64,000 nt of DNA from Streptosporangium sp. NBC_01756 (GCF_035917975.1 NZ_CP109130.1:3906001-3970000), one strand, 5' to 3'; positions 1 to 9,350 are shown, counted from the stretch's first letter. Translations and numbers: made by a program. The notes: generated by a model not told the origin, from the sequence alone.

Positions 1-996
1 CGCCTGCCGTACGGACAGACCCGAGGCGACGAGGCCGTGCAGCCCGTCGACGACTCCGCCGACGTGCGGGTGCCGGGGGATGCCCGAGTCGGTCCCGGCG
101 AGGATCGGCACCCCTGCGGCGTGCAGCCGGGCGACCCAGCCGCCCCTGACGTCGAGGGAGATGGGATGGGCGTGCGCGCCGGCGAGCCCCAGCGTCGGAC
201 AGACCGCGGTCCCGGCGCTCACCAGGTCGCGGACCACGGCCTCGTCATAGCCGTCCCCGCCCTCAGCCGAGATGAACGTCGCATGCTCGACCGAGTCGAC
301 CCCCGCGGCGGCCGCCGCCCGGACGCCCACCGTCGACAGGGCGTGTGCGGCGACGGTGGTCCCGAGCCGGTGCGCCTCGTCGACGATCGCCGCCAGGGCC
401 GCCTCGGACACCTCGAACCGCAACGGATCCGTGCCCGGGGTCATCCGCCCGCCGGTCACCATGACCTTGACGAGATCCGCCCCGGCTCCGATCTCCTCCC
501 GCACGGCGGCTCGGGCCTGTTCGGGCCCGTCGATCTCGTTGCCCATGAACCAGCAGTGCCCGTTCGGCCGGGTCAGGGGCCGACCGGCGACCATCAGGCG
601 CGGGCCCGGTGTCGTCCCGTTCCGGATCTCGTCGCGAATCCGTACGGAGAGCCCGCGCGGCGCGCCGAGGTCTCTGGCGAAGGTCACTCCGCTCTCCACC
701 AGTTGCCGTGCCGAGAGCCGCATCCCGTCCAGTTGCGCCTGCTCGTCCTTGGCGAGCATGCTCGCCACCGGATCGGCTCCCGCGTCGAAGGCCAGGTGCA
801 CGTGCGCGTCCATCAACCCGGGGAACAGGACGCGCTCGCCGAGGTCCACGACCGTCGCCCGCTCGTGGGGCGGCGCGTCGGCGGCCGGTCCGACCCAAGT
901 GATCCGGTCGTCCTCGACGAGGACGACCGCGTCGGCGACGGCACTGTCGGCGAGCACGTCCGTGATCACGGTGGCCGCCCTGAACGCGATCATCAT
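1..996 (-). CDS. Amidohydrolase, imidazolonepropionase-like (3' end beyond window)
   Basis: Metal-dependent amidohydrolase, likely cytoplasmic, hydrolysing a cyclic amide or small dipeptide-like substrate. About 331 codons are present; the C-terminus lies left of base 1. The binuclear-metal ligands of the family are readable: HVH at residues 65/67, K177 (LVKVM), H218 (VAAHA), H238 (VEHAT) and D303 (AGTDSG). The ATG at 996 overlaps the TGA of the upstream iclR-type gene (ATGA), so translation is probably coupled; a second ATG follows at 993. It is the last visible gene of a six-gene operon with an amino-acid-type ABC transporter and a class V PLP enzyme, which suggests degradation of the imported compound. 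The substrate cannot be named from sequence. Confidence 0.88.
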   Translation of the reverse strand, partial: MMIAFRAATVITDVLADSAVADAVVLVEDDRITWVGPAADAPPHERATVVDLGERVLFPGLMDAHVHLAFDAGADPVASMLAKDEQAQLDGMRLSARQLVESGVTFARDLGAPRGLSVRIRDEIRNGTTPGPRLMVAGRPLTRPNGHCWFMGNEIDGPEQARAAVREEIGAGADLVKVMVTGGRMTPGTDPLRFEVSEAALAAIVDEAHRLGTTVAAHALSTVGVRAAAAAGVDSVEHATFISAEGGDGYDEAVVRDLVSAGTAVCPTLGLAGAHAHPISLDVRGGWVARLHAAGVPILAGTDSGIPRHPHVGGVVDGLHGLVASGLSVRQA

Positions 997-1835
997 GTGG
1001 TCTCCCGTTCTCCGTCGATGCCGCCTTCGCGGTATCCCAAGCTCTGTGACACGGCCGTGGCGGTGTCCTGGACGGCGGCGGAGACGCTGGCCAGCCGCCG
1101 CTCGTCCACCGCCCGGTCCCGCATCGTCACGCAGACGCAGTACCTCACCGATCCCTCGGTGTCCCAGACCGGCGCCGACACACCGACCGTGTGCGGGGTG
1201 ATCTCCCCGTCGCTGACCCAGACCCCCTCGGTTCTGATCCTGGCGAGCAGCTCGCGGATGACCTCCGGGTCGGTCGGTGTCCGGTCGGTGTAGCGCGGCA
1301 GGGGCGCGGCGAGAACCTCTTGGAGGAAGCGCTCGTCCTGGAACGCCAGCAGGGTCTTCCCCGCCCCGGCGTTCAGGCCGATGGTGTCACCGATCTCCAC
1401 GGTGACCGCGGTCTCCGCGTTGATGTCCAGTCGCTCGACACAGACGTAGCGGTGGCCTCGGAGCGTGTAGAAGAGCACGACCTCGCCCGTCTGCTCGGCC
1501 AGGCGGATCAGGTGCCGCCGGGCGGCCGTCCGCGGTGCCCGCCGCCCGGCCGCCCGGCCGAGCGCCACCGCGGCCGGGCCCAGAGAGTAGGAACCGCGTG
1601 CTTCGGCCTGCTCCAGGAACTGCCGCACCTCAAGGGACCGGACGATCCGGTGAGTCACCGCCTTGTGCATGCCCAGGTGCTTGGCCAGATCGGAGACGCG
1701 CCACTCGGCCTGCCCCACGAAGGCCTCCAGCACGGTCAGCACCCGGTCCACGCCCTGCAACGATGCGGGCTTGACGGGCTCCTCTGTCACGTCTTCCTCC
1801 AACCGCGAGTCAACTCCGAGGATCATCGCGTCCAT
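993..1835 (-). CDS. IclR family transcriptional regulator
   Basis: 280-residue regulator of IclR type. The N-terminal winged helix covers about residues 28-90 (recognition region near SDLAKHLGMHKAVTHRIV) and the C-terminal GAF-like effector domain about 105-270. An N-terminal extension of about 25 residues precedes the HTH; ATG 1835 is used, and an in-frame ATG four codons in would give nearly the same protein. It lies 32 bases after the class V enzyme gene and overlaps the amidohydrolase start by 4 bases. A regulator inside the catabolic operon suggests it senses the imported compound or a breakdown product. The perfect palindrome at 5693-5709 upstream of the operon is a candidate target. 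The ligand is unknown. Confidence 0.92.
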   Translation of the reverse strand: MDAMILGVDSRLEEDVTEEPVKPASLQGVDRVLTVLEAFVGQAEWRVSDLAKHLGMHKAVTHRIVRSLEVRQFLEQAEARGSYSLGPAAVALGRAAGRRAPRTAARRHLIRLAEQTGEVVLFYTLRGHRYVCVERLDINAETAVTVEIGDTIGLNAGAGKTLLAFQDERFLQEVLAAPLPRYTDRTPTDPEVIRELLARIRTEGVWVSDGEITPHTVGVSAPVWDTEGSVRYCVCVTMRDRAVDERRLASVSAAVQDTATAVSQSLGYREGGIDGERETT

Positions 1836-1867
1836 TCTCGATCACTGCCGTGGGCCCTCGGGCTCGT

Positions 1868-3052
1868 TCATCGGAGCCCGCCTACCAGCGAGCCGACGCG
1901 CTCGATCTCCGACTCCGTGTTGTAGTAGTGCGCCGATGCCCGGACCACACTGGCCAGCCCCCGTGAAGGCAGGTCCCACTGCGAGGACGTGGACTTGGAG
2001 ACGCTCACGTTGACCCCGTTGCCGGCGAGGACGCGCTTCACGTCATCGGGCGCGAAATCTTCGACGGTGAACGACACGATCCCGCACCGGCTCCGGCCGA
2101 GGTCATGGATCCGCACCCCCTCGACCTCGGTGAGCGTCCGGCGCAGCAGGTCTCCCAGCGCGAGGACGCGGGCCTCGATCGCGTCCATCCCCAGGTCCAG
2201 GGCGTAGTCCACGGCGGCACCCAGGCCGACCACCGCCGCGAAGTTCTTCTCCCACGTCTCGTAACGGCGAGCGTCAGGGCTCATCTCGTACTCGGTGGGT
2301 GAGGTCCACACCGCGGAACCGTTGTCCAGTACGGCCGGCTCGAATGCGTCCATGGCGTTCTCGCGCACGTACAGGAAGCCCGTGCCGCGCGGCCCCCGCA
2401 GGTATTTACGGCCGGTGCCGGTCAGCACGTCGCACCTGAGTTCGGTGACGTCCAGGTCCAACTGCCCCACGGACTGGCAGGCGTCCAGCAGGAAGGGCAC
2501 CCCGGCGGCCTCGGCCAGCGCGCCGACCTCCGCCGCCGGATTGATCAGGCCGCCCTGGGTCGGGATGTGCGTCATCGACACGAGCTTGACGCGGTCGTCG
2601 TCAAGCTTCTTCTCAAGCAGTTCGAGGTCGATCTGCCCGCTGGGATCGTCGTCGACGACGCTGACGTCGACGCCGAGGCGCTTCGCCTGCTGCAGATAGG
2701 CGATGACGTTGCTTCCGTACTCCGACCGGCAGGTGAGGATTCGGTCCCCGGGGGCGAGCCGCATGCCGTAGAACACCATGTCCCAGGCGCGCGTCGCGTT
2801 GTCGGCCAACGCGATCTCCGACGGTCTGGCGCCGATCAGGGAGGCAAGCGAGGTGTAGGTCGCCGCGATCTGTTCGGATCGGTCCCTCTGGGTCTCGTAT
2901 CCGCCCCGCGACGCCTCGTTCCGCAGGTAGTCCACCATCGTGTCGACGACGGCAGCGGGGGGCAGGGCGCAACCGGCGTTGTTCAGATGGATCAGGCTCC
3001 GGCAACCCGGGGTCTCATCGCGCACACGCGCGACGTCGATGCCGTTGTTCAC
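1868..3052 (-). CDS. Class V aminotransferase / cysteine-desulfurase-like PLP enzyme
   Basis: 394-residue fold-type I PLP enzyme of the class V family, the group that includes isopenicillin-N-epimerase-like and NifS-like proteins. The Schiff-base lysine is K216 in TGTGRKYLRGPRGTGF; the cofactor-ring aspartate and glutamine are D190 and Q193 in DACQSVGQ. The start is GTG 3052, seven bases after the ATPase stop; its Shine-Dalgarno is weak (GAGG about 11 bases upstream). No conserved desulfurase catalytic Cys loop is evident. Context (amino-acid-type ABC importer, amidohydrolase, IclR) suggests transamination, epimerisation or C-S/C-N lyase chemistry on an imported amino compound. The exact reaction is unassigned. 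Confidence 0.9.
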   Translation of the reverse strand: MNNGIDVARVRDETPGCRSLIHLNNAGCALPPAAVVDTMVDYLRNEASRGGYETQRDRSEQIAATYTSLASLIGARPSEIALADNATRAWDMVFYGMRLAPGDRILTCRSEYGSNVIAYLQQAKRLGVDVSVVDDDPSGQIDLELLEKKLDDDRVKLVSMTHIPTQGGLINPAAEVGALAEAAGVPFLLDACQSVGQLDLDVTELRCDVLTGTGRKYLRGPRGTGFLYVRENAMDAFEPAVLDNGSAVWTSPTEYEMSPDARRYETWEKNFAAVVGLGAAVDYALDLGMDAIEARVLALGDLLRRTLTEVEGVRIHDLGRSRCGIVSFTVEDFAPDDVKRVLAGNGVNVSVSKSTSSQWDLPSRGLASVVRASAHYYNTESEIERVGSLVGGLR

Positions 3053-3059
3053 TGTTTCG

Positions 3060-3809
3060 TCAGCCTCGCTTCAGGAAGTCTCGTGCCCGCGCTGTCTGCG
3101 GATTGGCGAGCACGGCGTCCGGATGGCCTTCCTCGACGATGACGCCGTCATCCATGAAGCACACGTGATCACCGACGTCACGGGCGAACCCCATCTCATG
3201 CGTGACGACGATCATCGTCATCCCCTCGGCGGCGAGGTCGCGCATGACCGACAGCACCTCGTTCACGAGTTCCGGGTCCAGTGCCGAGGTCGGCTCGTCG
3301 AAGAGCATGACCTTGGGCTTCATCGCCAGAGCCCGGGCGATGGCGACGCGTTGCTGCTGCCCGCCCGACAGCTCGTTGGGATAGTGGTCGCTGCGCTCGG
3401 TCAGGCCCACCCGGTCCAGCAGTTGCATGGCCAGTTCGCGGGTCTGCGCCTTCTGGGAGCGGTTGACGCGGAGCGGCCCGGACATGACGTTCTCCACGGC
3501 GGTCATGTGCGGGAAGAGGTTGAAGCGCTGGAAGACCATGCCGATCTGGCGCCGCTGGTCGGCGATCTCCTTCTCCGGCAGCGGGATCACATGGTCTCCG
3601 TCGATCCGCAGGCCGATCAGCTCGCCGTCGACCCAGACCTCGCCCTCGTCCGCGGGCTGCAGCCCGTTGATGCAGCGGAGCAGGGTCGACTTCCCCGAGC
3701 CCGACGGGCCGATGAGGCAGCTGACCGAGCCTTTGGCCACCGAGTAGTCGACTCCCTTGAGGACGTGCACGGAGTCGAACCGCTTGTGTATCCCACTCAG
3801 GACGATCAT
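3060..3809 (-). CDS. Polar amino-acid ABC transporter ATPase (GlnQ/HisP type)
   Basis: ATP-binding subunit of about 249 residues that energises the permease encoded just upstream. Walker A (GPSGSGKST), Q-loop ([11 protein letters not shown]), ABC signature ([15 protein letters not shown]), Walker B ([12 protein letters not shown]) and the H-loop (VTHEMGFA) are all present. The [12 protein letters not shown] segment is characteristic of the His/Gln/Arg/opine subfamily. ATG 3809 follows GGAG by 6 bases and gives the usual N-terminus (MIVLSGIHK). An upstream GTG at 3821, overlapping the permease stop and 4 bases after AAGGAGG, is a possible alternative. Confidence 0.93.
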   Translation of the reverse strand: MIVLSGIHKRFDSVHVLKGVDYSVAKGSVSCLIGPSGSGKSTLLRCINGLQPADEGEVWVDGELIGLRIDGDHVIPLPEKEIADQRRQIGMVFQRFNLFPHMTAVENVMSGPLRVNRSQKAQTRELAMQLLDRVGLTERSDHYPNELSGGQQQRVAIARALAMKPKVMLFDEPTSALDPELVNEVLSVMRDLAAEGMTMIVVTHEMGFARDVGDHVCFMDDGVIVEEGHPDAVLANPQTARARDFLKRG

Positions 3810-3820
3810 CGGAGTCTCCA

Positions 3821-4723
3821 CTAGGCCTCCTTCGGCGTGACGGCGCCGCCGGTCTCGGTCCTGGCCTCCGGGCGCGATCTCGGCGCGTAGCCCTTCGAGT
3901 ACCTGCGTTCCAGAAGTGCCTGGAAGTAGCTGAGAAGTGAGGTCAGGAGGAGGTACCAGAAGGCGGCGACGATGAGCAGCGGGATCGTCTGGTAGTTCAG
4001 CGCGTAGACGACCTGGGCGCTGTGCAGGAGATCCGCCAGGCCGATGACGCTGACCAGCGCGGTGTTCTTGAACGTGGTCACCAACTGGTTGGCGGTGGGC
4101 GGGATGATGGTGCGTACGGCCTGCGGCATGATGATCCGGAAGACCTTGCTCGGCCGCATGCCGAGTGCCTGAGCCGCCTCGTACTGGCCGCGGTCGACCC
4201 CCAGCAGGCCGCCGCGCACGATCTCGGCCATGTACGCGCCTTCGTTCAGCGACAGCGCCAGCACCGCGGCGGTCCATGGCGTGACGAGGGCGTTGGCGTC
4301 GAAACCGACCAGCGTCGGGCCGAACGGCACGGCCAGCTCGATCTGCGGGAAGAGGGCCGCGATGTTGAACCAGAAGATGACCTGGATCAGCAGGGGCGTG
4401 CCGCGGAAGAACCAGATGTAGGCCCACGCGCCCCGGGCCACGAACTCGTTCGCGGACGTCCGCATGATCGCCAGGATGACTCCCAGCACGGACCCGACGA
4501 CCATGACGACCGCGGTCAGCTCCAGTGTCAGCAGGAGCCCTTTGAGGATGACGGCGCTGAAGAGATACTGCCCCACGACCGGCCAGCCGAAGTTGGGGTT
4601 GGTCAACGCCACGTCGGCCAGCGACAGCACCAGGAAGAGGATCACGGCGACGGCGACGTACCGCCACGGACTTTTTCTGGGATTGCGACGGGTCCGCTGC
4701 CGGGACCCCGCGGTGGTGCTCAC
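3821..4723 (-). CDS. Polar amino-acid ABC transporter permease (HEQRo family)
   Basis: Integral-membrane permease of about 300 residues. A charged N-terminus rich in Arg precedes the first membrane segment (about 25-45); several more hydrophobic helices follow. The EAA loop ([19 protein letters not shown]) that docks to the ATPase is clear. GTG 4723 is preceded by GAGGTGA with an 8-base gap, a better ribosome site than the upstream GTG at 4735. There is one permease gene only, so the transporter probably works as a homodimer. It sits directly between the substrate-binding lipoprotein and the ATPase. Confidence 0.93.
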   Translation of the reverse strand: MSTTAGSRQRTRRNPRKSPWRYVAVAVILFLVLSLADVALTNPNFGWPVVGQYLFSAVILKGLLLTLELTAVVMVVGSVLGVILAIMRTSANEFVARGAWAYIWFFRGTPLLIQVIFWFNIAALFPQIELAVPFGPTLVGFDANALVTPWTAAVLALSLNEGAYMAEIVRGGLLGVDRGQYEAAQALGMRPSKVFRIIMPQAVRTIIPPTANQLVTTFKNTALVSVIGLADLLHSAQVVYALNYQTIPLLIVAAFWYLLLTSLLSYFQALLERRYSKGYAPRSRPEARTETGGAVTPKEA

Positions 4724-4736
4724 GGGTTCGGTCACC

Positions 4737-5669
4737 TCAGCCCTTGAGCCGGCCCAGTTCGGCGGCCGGGAGCGCGTAGCCGGCCATCCCCCACTTCTCA
4801 TAGATCTTCTGGTACTCGGGAAGCCCGTGGAGGACTTCCATCGCCTTGACCAGCAGCGGCGTCAGCTCGGAGCCCTTGACGACGGCCATCCCGCCGGTCG
4901 AGGTCAGGCTGGACTCGTCCTGCAGCACCTCGAACTTGGTGTTCTGCGTCTTCTGCGCGTAACCCAGCACCGGGCCGTCTGCCATGGCCGCGTCGACGCG
5001 GCCGCTCGACATGGCGAGCAGCACCTGGCTCTGATCCGGCAGTTCCACGGCCTTGATGGCCGGTTTGCCGTTGCCCGTGCACGTCTCCTCGCTGAGCTTC
5101 GGCAGCCGGGTGGTGGCCTGGAAGGACCCGACGGCGACACCCACCTGGAGACCGCAGAGCGCCTTGGAGCTGAGGCCCTTCGGGTTGCCCGTGGGAACGG
5201 CCACCGCGGAGCCGCCCTTCGTGAAGGCCACCATGTCGAGGACCTGGAGCCGCTCCGGGCTCGGCGACATGGAAGCCAGTGCCATGTCGTACTTCTTCGA
5301 CTGCAGTCCGGGGATGATGCCGTCGAGCGGGATGGACACGAGTGTGGGCTCGACTCCCATGGTTCGGGCGAGCGCTCGCCCGATGTCGGCGTTCAGTCCC
5401 ATGCTCGTCTTTCCGTCGGGCGAGATGAAGGACGTCGGCGGGGCGCCCGCGGTGACGACGATTGTGATCTTCTTCGACGCCTTCATCCCGGCGGGGAGCA
5501 GGGCTTCGACCTCCGGGTCCGGCTGGATCTGGGGGAACGCGTCGACCTGTCCGACGTCCACTCCGCCGGTCTTCGCCTGATCGCCTTGAGGGGCGTCGGT
5601 GGGCGTCGAACAGCTGACGAGCGCGGCTGCGGACACCAATGTCGCCGCTATGACCTGAACCCTTTTCAC
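4737..5669 (-). CDS. ABC transporter substrate-binding lipoprotein (SBP_bac_3 type)
   Basis: 310-residue extracellular binding protein, first gene of the six-gene operon. A short basic start, hydrophobic segment and lipobox LVSC (C20) predict membrane anchoring as a lipoprotein. A linker leads into a family-3 solute-binding fold (ITIVVTAGAPPTSF, then TSMGLNADIGRALART), typical of polar amino-acid importers. The start is GTG 5669. A sigma70-like promoter candidate and a perfect 17-bp palindrome lie just upstream. The ligand is unknown; the neighbouring amidohydrolase and class V enzyme point to an amino-acid derivative. Confidence 0.93.
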   Translation of the reverse strand: MKRVQVIAATLVSAAALVSCSTPTDAPQGDQAKTGGVDVGQVDAFPQIQPDPEVEALLPAGMKASKKITIVVTAGAPPTSFISPDGKTSMGLNADIGRALARTMGVEPTLVSIPLDGIIPGLQSKKYDMALASMSPSPERLQVLDMVAFTKGGSAVAVPTGNPKGLSSKALCGLQVGVAVGSFQATTRLPKLSEETCTGNGKPAIKAVELPDQSQVLLAMSSGRVDAAMADGPVLGYAQKTQNTKFEVLQDESSLTSTGGMAVVKGSELTPLLVKAMEVLHGLPEYQKIYEKWGMAGYALPAAELGRLKG

Positions 5670-5692
5670 GGGCGTTCACATCCCTCAAGACA

Positions 5693-5709
5693 GTCTCTCT
5701 GAGAGAGAC
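5693..5709. promoter_or_regulatory. Candidate operator: perfect 17-bp palindrome
   Basis: GTCTCTCT-G-AGAGAGAC is a perfect inverted repeat 24 bases upstream of the GTG of the ABC lipoprotein gene and downstream of the candidate promoter at 5729-5757. A further partial GTCTCTTTCT copy lies just upstream on the minus strand. It is the natural candidate binding site for the IclR regulator encoded in the same operon. That assignment is inference. Confidence 0.5.
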
Positions 5710-5728
5710 AACGTATCGCAGAAAGAGA

Positions 5729-5757
5729 CGCTAACGGAGCCAATCCGGCCCGGTCAA
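5729..5757 (-). promoter_or_regulatory. Candidate promoter of the ABC/IclR/amidohydrolase operon
   Basis: Reading leftward: TTGACC (5757-5752), a 17-base spacer, TTAGCG (5734-5729). The -35 is good and the -10 weak. The expected start point is near 5722, which puts the palindrome at 5693-5709 just downstream of it. Confidence 0.35.
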
Positions 5758-5865
5758 GGGACGACCAAGGGTTGAGAAATTGCCCTGCCACCGCTGAAGC
5801 ACGCATGACCTGCGGCTTCATCGAGTCGGCGCATTCTCGGCAAGGGCATTGGGGCCCGCGGGACA

Positions 5866-5889
5866 CCGCTCGGCCCATAGGCCGAGCGG
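5866..5889. terminator. Hairpin, probable terminator
   Basis: CCGCTCGGCC-CATA-GGCCGAGCGG is a perfect 10-bp stem with a 4-base loop, 210 bases past the stop of the minus-strand hydrolase operon. There is no U-tract, as is common in high-GC actinomycetes. Confidence 0.45.
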
Positions 5890-6098
5890 ACCGATCGGAA
5901 CGAGCCATCAGCCGTAGCGGCGCGAGCAGGCCGTCGTGATGGCTTTGAAGCCGGGTGACCGATTACCGGTGGCCGCGAACAGCGATCCGACGCGCCCGGC
6001 ACCCCGATCGTGGCCCGCAGTCCGTGGCGTGCAGCACACCACGGTGCTCGACACGCCCGCGCTGCGGGCCATGATCCTTCAACGGTCGGCCGGAGGGG

Positions 6099-9000
6099 CT
6101 ACGGCCCGTACGCCTTGACCTCCAGGAGGCCGACGGAACTGGTTCCGGTGCCGGTGAGCAGCACCCTCAGCCGGGTGGTGCTCGTGGCAGAGAAATTGAC
6201 GGTGTTGTACTGGTTCTTCGTCAGGGTGTAGGCGCCGGCGCCGGGCACGTCGACGTAGGCGCTGCCGTTCCAGTACTGCAGCTTCCACGAGGCGGGCATG
6301 TCGATTCCCTCGTCGTCGTCGAAGAAGTACACCTCCGCCTTGTTCAGCGACTTCGCCGAGGACCAGGTCAGGTCGACCCACTGCTGACCGGTCTCCGGCC
6401 AGCAGCCCCAGCGCGGGTTCACCCCGTCGTTGGACGACGGCGGGTCGATTCCGTCGTTGACCGCGGCGACGCTCTCCCACGCCGAGGTGAAGGACGCCGA
6501 CGGCGTCGCGGACGAGGCCAGGTTGCTCGGGGGCTGGACGCCGCCCCGGTGGTAAATCTTGATCTCGGTGAGTCCGGTCTTGGCGCCGGAGGCGTTGGTG
6601 GCCAGCACCCGCACCCGCTGCGCGCTCAGCGCCGGGAACTGCACTTTGTTGTAGTTGGCCCGGGGCGCTCCCGGACTCTTGGTCTGGCCGGGCACGCTCA
6701 CCCAGGAGCTGCCGTTGTGATACTGGATGTCGTAGGCGGACGGCGCCCGGTAGGTGCCACTGGCCGGGCGGCTGTCTTTGAAGTAGAGGCGGACCTCGTT
6801 GAGCGTCTTGGCGGAGCCGAGGTTCAGCTCGTACCAGTCCTGGCTGTTGGCGGAGCCGCCGGCTCCCCAGAACGGTTCATTGATGGAGAATCCGTCCACC
6901 GCGCCCGAGACGCTGCTGCCGGATCCGGTGTACGAGGCCGATGCGGTGGCCCCGGTGGCGAGGTTGGTCAGGTCGGCCGTCAGGTCGACGCCCGCCTTGG
7001 CGAGCATGTCCACCATCCGCGTGCCGCTCTGCACCACCTGGCCGGGGGAGCGCAGACCGGGGACGGCCGTGTTGTAGGTGACCGTGCCGCTCGTGGTGAC
7101 GCTGCCGGTGGCCGGGTCCCAGGTGAAGGGCACCAGCGAGCCGACCGTGGCGGCCCGGCTGCCGTTGATGTAGATCGAGTAGCCTTCCGGCACGCCGGGG
7201 TAGCGCACGATCCCGTCGGCCGGGTCGTCCCAGACGATGGTCAGGTCGGCGTTGCGGTAGCGCAGGTTGTTGACGGTGAAGTGGGTCCAGCCGATGTTGA
7301 TCGGCGAGAGCTCCACCTTCGCGTCGTTGCGCGGTCGCAGGCCGGCGACGTCCTCGACCACCGTCCAGTTGCTGCTGCCCAGGATGTTGTGGTGGATCCA
7401 GGAGCGGTAGGTGATCGCTGAGCCGTTCCAGTCCGCCCAGAACTCGTTGGCGTCCGGCCATTGGGTGTTGCCGCCCACGTACTGCGCCCAGGTGTTCCAA
7501 TACAGCAGCTTCTTGTAGTCGGTCGCGGTCATCCAGGAGTTGGCGTAGTTGCGCAGCACCGACGAGTACAGCCGGAACTGCACGGTGGAGTTGATGGTGG
7601 AGAAGTTGTTCGAGCCCGGGTTGCCCGCCGCCGCCGCGGCCGCCTTGTCCACCTGGTTGGCCGTGTAGAAGGGGAAGATCGGATACTCGGCCGGGTTGTC
7701 GTACAGGCGCAGCGCCTGCTTGTAGGCCGTGGTGTTAGGGACGGCGCCGACCGCGAACGGATAGTAGTTGTTGATCTCCTTCCAGGGCACCCACTCGTTG
7801 GTCGACTTCAACCGGTGCTCGAAGAGCTGCCGGTTGGGGTTCCACAGCACGTTGAGGATGGCGTTCTGGATCTGCGTCGCCAGCGTGCGCATCTCGGTGG
7901 CCTTGGCCGTGTTGCCGATCGCCTCGTAGGCCTGCGCGGCGGCCAGCGCACCGCTGTACTGGTAGGCCGCCTCGGCGCGGTCCATGTTGCCGCTCTTCCA
8001 GTGGAAGGAGACGGCGTCGGCGTCGTTGCCGGTCATGGCGCCCCAGTCGTACTCGATGAGCTTGTTGTTGTCGTGGTCGTAGGTGGCGAGCTGGCCCTTG
8101 ACGTCCTGCTCGGCGTAGCGAGCCAGGTTGCCGGCGATCGCCGGCTGGCCACCGTGGATCTGGTAGCTCTTCCACGCCGCCTCACCGATGTACTGCGTGT
8201 AGCTGTTGGACCAGTTCTCCGGGTCGCCGGGGTTGTCGAGGAAGCGGCCGTTCTTCGAGGTCTGGCCGACGCTGAGCCAGTCGCCGTAGGCGTAGATCGG
8301 GTTGCGCAGATACTTGAGGTCGTCGATGTGCATGGGCTGGGTGAGCGCGATGGCGTTGTTGTAGCCCAGCACACCCTCGGTCGACGTCGGGAACTGGAAC
8401 GTCTGCCCCGGGATGTCGGCATCGAGGTTGTTGAAGCGCATCAGCCACCAGCGGTAGTAGACGTTCTTCTTGATCGCCGGCTCGGGTACGTCGATGTAGG
8501 GCACGTTCTGCGCCCACCACAGGTTGTACGCCCGGACGTGGGTCGCGAACGCGGTCGCGTTGGAGTAGCCCGCGTAGGCGTTGTACTCCGTCAGCGACTC
8601 GGGGATCTCGTTGGCGACGAAGCCCATCACCACCTTGGCCGTCACCGTCGCCCCGGCCGCGATCGTGATCGATCTGTTGAGCCCGCCGCTGGAGACGGTG
8701 AAACCGTCACCGGTGAGCCGCGGGTAGAGGGTGGTGAGGTTGTTGTACGCGTTGACCTGCCCGGTCAGCTCACTGCCGCTGCCGGAGGTGGCGTAGGGAG
8801 AGGTCGCGCGCAGCTGCAGCGTGGTGGAGCCGCTGCCGCCGTTCGTGATCGACAGGTTGGTGACGGCGACGTTGTTGTCGGTGATGAACTTCGTCTGGTT
8901 CACCGTGACCGAGCCGCTGGTGTGCACGCTCTTCCAGTGGCTGGGCATCTGCCGCCGCTGGCTCACCTGCTCGGTGAAGGTGCCCGGCGTGATCGCCACC

Positions 9001-9350
9001 GAGTAGGCGTTCTGGTTGTTGATGCTCTCCCAGTAGGCGGCCTGGCCGCCGAAGCCGAGCACGGCGGGGTTGTGCGTCTTCATGAAGAGCGCCCGGCCGC
9101 GGCTCATCAGCCAGGTGCCCGCCGGGTCGTCGCCGGAGCGGGCGAGCAGCCGGTCCATCCAGAAATCGGTGCCGGAGCTCTCGGCGTCGTAGATGGACTG
9201 CATCATGTTGCCGGAGGTGTAGGAGACCGGCGGGGCCGGGATCGCGGGGCCGTTGAAGGTGGGGAATCCGATGGTCTGTGCGGCGTGCGCCGGAGCGCCT
9301 GCGGTGAGCAGCCCCGCTACGAGCAGCAGGGCCATGACGATTCTTCTCAT
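6099..9350 (-). CDS. Secreted (alpha/alpha)6-barrel glycoside hydrolase, MGH1/GH63-like, with two F5/8C domains
   Basis: 1083-residue secreted multidomain enzyme. A Sec signal peptide ends near residue 23 (PAHAAQ). An N-terminal beta-sandwich region precedes an (alpha/alpha)6-type catalytic region at about 270-700, rich in Trp/Tyr/Asn and resembling MGH1/GH63-like hydrolases. Two C-terminal F5/8 type C (discoidin) carbohydrate-binding domains follow, at about 800-940 and 947-1083. The last is a close paralogue of the domain in the metzincin-like protein at 11770. ATG 9350 lies 70 bases after the GH43 stop; its ribosome site is weak, and a second ATG seven codons in is possible. It is probably co-transcribed with the GH43 gene from the operator-controlled promoter at 11021-11049. 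The substrate is inferred to be an arabinose-containing plant polymer. Confidence 0.82.
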   Translation of the reverse strand: MRRIVMALLLVAGLLTAGAPAHAAQTIGFPTFNGPAIPAPPVSYTSGNMMQSIYDAESSGTDFWMDRLLARSGDDPAGTWLMSRGRALFMKTHNPAVLGFGGQAAYWESINNQNAYSVAITPGTFTEQVSQRRQMPSHWKSVHTSGSVTVNQTKFITDNNVAVTNLSITNGGSGSTTLQLRATSPYATSGSGSELTGQVNAYNNLTTLYPRLTGDGFTVSSGGLNRSITIAAGATVTAKVVMGFVANEIPESLTEYNAYAGYSNATAFATHVRAYNLWWAQNVPYIDVPEPAIKKNVYYRWWLMRFNNLDADIPGQTFQFPTSTEGVLGYNNAIALTQPMHIDDLKYLRNPIYAYGDWLSVGQTSKNGRFLDNPGDPENWSNSYTQYIGEAAWKSYQIHGGQPAIAGNLARYAEQDVKGQLATYDHDNNKLIEYDWGAMTGNDADAVSFHWKSGNMDRAEAAYQYSGALAAAQAYEAIGNTAKATEMRTLATQIQNAILNVLWNPNRQLFEHRLKSTNEWVPWKEINNYYPFAVGAVPNTTAYKQALRLYDNPAEYPIFPFYTANQVDKAAAAAAGNPGSNNFSTINSTVQFRLYSSVLRNYANSWMTATDYKKLLYWNTWAQYVGGNTQWPDANEFWADWNGSAITYRSWIHHNILGSSNWTVVEDVAGLRPRNDAKVELSPINIGWTHFTVNNLRYRNADLTIVWDDPADGIVRYPGVPEGYSIYINGSRAATVGSLVPFTWDPATGSVTTSGTVTYNTAVPGLRSPGQVVQSGTRMVDMLAKAGVDLTADLTNLATGATASASYTGSGSSVSGAVDGFSINEPFWGAGGSANSQDWYELNLGSAKTLNEVRLYFKDSRPASGTYRAPSAYDIQYHNGSSWVSVPGQTKSPGAPRANYNKVQFPALSAQRVRVLATNASGAKTGLTEIKIYHRGGVQPPSNLASSATPSASFTSAWESVAAVNDGIDPPSSNDGVNPRWGCWPETGQQWVDLTWSSAKSLNKAEVYFFDDDEGIDMPASWKLQYWNGSAYVDVPGAGAYTLTKNQYNTVNFSATSTTRLRVLLTGTGTSSVGLLEVKAYGP

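Larger units (their letters stand above)
5670..6098. other. Intergenic stretch without supported gene
   Basis: 429 bases between the ABC operon start and the 3' end of the large hydrolase gene. It holds the candidate promoter and palindrome of the ABC operon (5693-5757) and a 10-bp-arm hairpin at 5866-5889. Short open frames here have no ribosome site and no recognisable protein content. Confidence 0.6.

Noticed and set aside
3060..4667. A single 535-codon frame joining the ATPase with upstream sequence
   Set aside because: The upstream part is an out-of-frame shadow of the permease; GTG 3821 or ATG 3809 with local ribosome sites starts the real ATPase.
5754..6002. Small minus-strand frames between the ABC operon and the hydrolase gene
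   Set aside because: No ribosome site and overlap with a terminator-like hairpin.
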